NCBI GenBank assembly: GCA_013054445.1
Contig: JAAMPI010000462.1
Coordinates: 1 to 36,911 of the forward strand
Reading direction: 5' to 3'
Origin: Cudoniella acicularis
Taxonomy: Eukaryota > Ascomycota > Leotiomycetes > Helotiales > Helotiaceae
Length of the DNA stretch: 36,911 nucleotides
The notes under the pieces were generated by a model. That model did not search any database, was not told the origin of the DNA, and saw nothing but the letters and a program-made list of their open reading frames with translations. Shown piece by piece: positions 36,388 to 36,911 of this stretch (position 1 is its first letter; every line of letters starts with the position of its first letter). A program made the position numbers and the translations under genes.

Positions 36388-36884
36388 ATGGCACCGCCTA
36401 AACAGAAGCGCCGCTCAATCCCACACACAACCCTCTCGCTCCTCGCCATCATCACCCTTATTTCTCAACTCCCAAATCTCTACGATCCCTCCTCTCTCAC
36501 TACAGCCTACAATATCGAGGGAAGCGGTAGCGCGGCCGCGGGGCGATTAATCGGTACTCCTCCCACCTCCTTCCCTGTTTTCCCACCGTCTCTCCCCCGA
36601 TCCCCTAATCCCCCTTTCCCCACCTCCTTTTCCATCCCGCTAATAACTCCGAAAAAGCCTTCCTCCTAATCCTAATAAACACCTACGACCTCTACGGCGG
36701 TTTAACAAACAATAAATTTATTTTCTGGTTCAGTATCGTGAGTCGAATTGTTGCGGCGGGCTTGTTTAGTAGGTTTGGGGTGGAATGGGAGGGGCTTGTT
36801 GGGTTGGAGGTTGGGGAGCGCTGGTGGTGCTGGGGGTGGCTTGGGTGGGGTGTTGGGTTGGGAGTTAGTGAGTTTGTGAGGTGA
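36388..36884 (+). CDS. Small hypothetical membrane protein
   Basis: Two exons, 36388-36553 and 36658-36884, encode about 130 residues. The intron starts GTACTC and carries a CTAATAAC-like branch site. It joins RLI to AFLLILINTYDLYGG in frame. The start MAPPKQKRRS is basic and is followed by a hydrophobic segment (TLSLLAIITLISQL), consistent with a signal anchor. Two further hydrophobic stretches follow (AFLLILINTYDLYG, IFWFSIVSRIVAAGLF), and the C-terminus is Trp/Gly-rich. The layout resembles small multi-pass fungal membrane proteins of unknown function. The window ends soon after, so no neighbour can help. No function is proposed. Confidence 0.6.
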
Positions 36885-36911
36885 TTGAGTGCGGTGGAGG
36901 GGAGAGGGAAG

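Noticed and set aside
1..36911. CRISPR arrays, tRNA or rRNA genes
   Set aside because: No regularly spaced repeats, tRNA arm motifs or rRNA-like stretches were recognised by eye; a covariance-model scan was not possible.

Overview
The window is nuclear DNA of a filamentous ascomycete (Pezizomycotina), most likely a leotiomycete-type fungus; the class assignment is an inference. Genes carry short introns of about 47-90 bases with GT/AG ends and CTAAC/CTGAC-like branch sites. The recognisable proteins (a TPP1/Est3 OB-fold protein with a long tail, Fab1, NmrA-like, a NACHT-ankyrin STAND protein, an ankyrin-subtilase protein, an Och1-like GT32, a fungal acyltransferase 3) are typical of moulds. 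No CRISPR, tRNA or rRNA was recognised.

Layout. (1) 383-4887 (-): a TPP1/Tpz1-like telomere protein, divergent across about 1.07 kb from (2) 5961-13710 (+): the PtdIns3P 5-kinase Fab1, with FYVE, CCT and C-terminal kinase modules, five introns near the 3' end and one apparent single-base frameshift. (3) 13.7-17.9 kb: gene-poor DNA with AT-rich stretches, a GC-rich island, inverted repeats and one damaged hypothetical gene beside two ambiguous bases. (4) 17902-19022 (+): an NmrA-like oxidoreductase-type protein. (5) 19628-30576: an immunity or cell-death-like island. It holds a large NLR/STAND protein (SesB-like alpha/beta-hydrolase, NACHT, about 25 ankyrin repeats, ZZ zinc finger), an ankyrin protein ending in an intact subtilisin-like protease, and a divergently transcribed single-exon gene for a 312-residue beta-rich protein of unknown function. 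(6) 31.3-35.7 kb: two decayed genes, an Och1-like GT32 glycosyltransferase and an acyltransferase 3, each with stop codons and frameshifts. (7) 36388-36884 (+): a small two-exon membrane protein.

How the genes may work together. The telomere protein, Fab1 and the NmrA-like protein look like ordinary housekeeping or metabolic genes. The NLR, ankyrin-subtilase and 312-residue gene form the most interesting unit. A subtilase gene next to a small beta-rich protein resembles the Podospora HET-Q2/HET-Q1 arrangement, in which a subtilisin-like protease activates a gasdermin-like pore former. Whether the 312-residue protein is such a substrate cannot be settled from sequence alone. The NLR carries two single-base frame breaks of opposite sign, and Fab1 carries one. 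Some of these may therefore be assembly errors, whereas the TGG-to-stop changes and the internal deletion in the 31-36 kb genes look like true gene decay.
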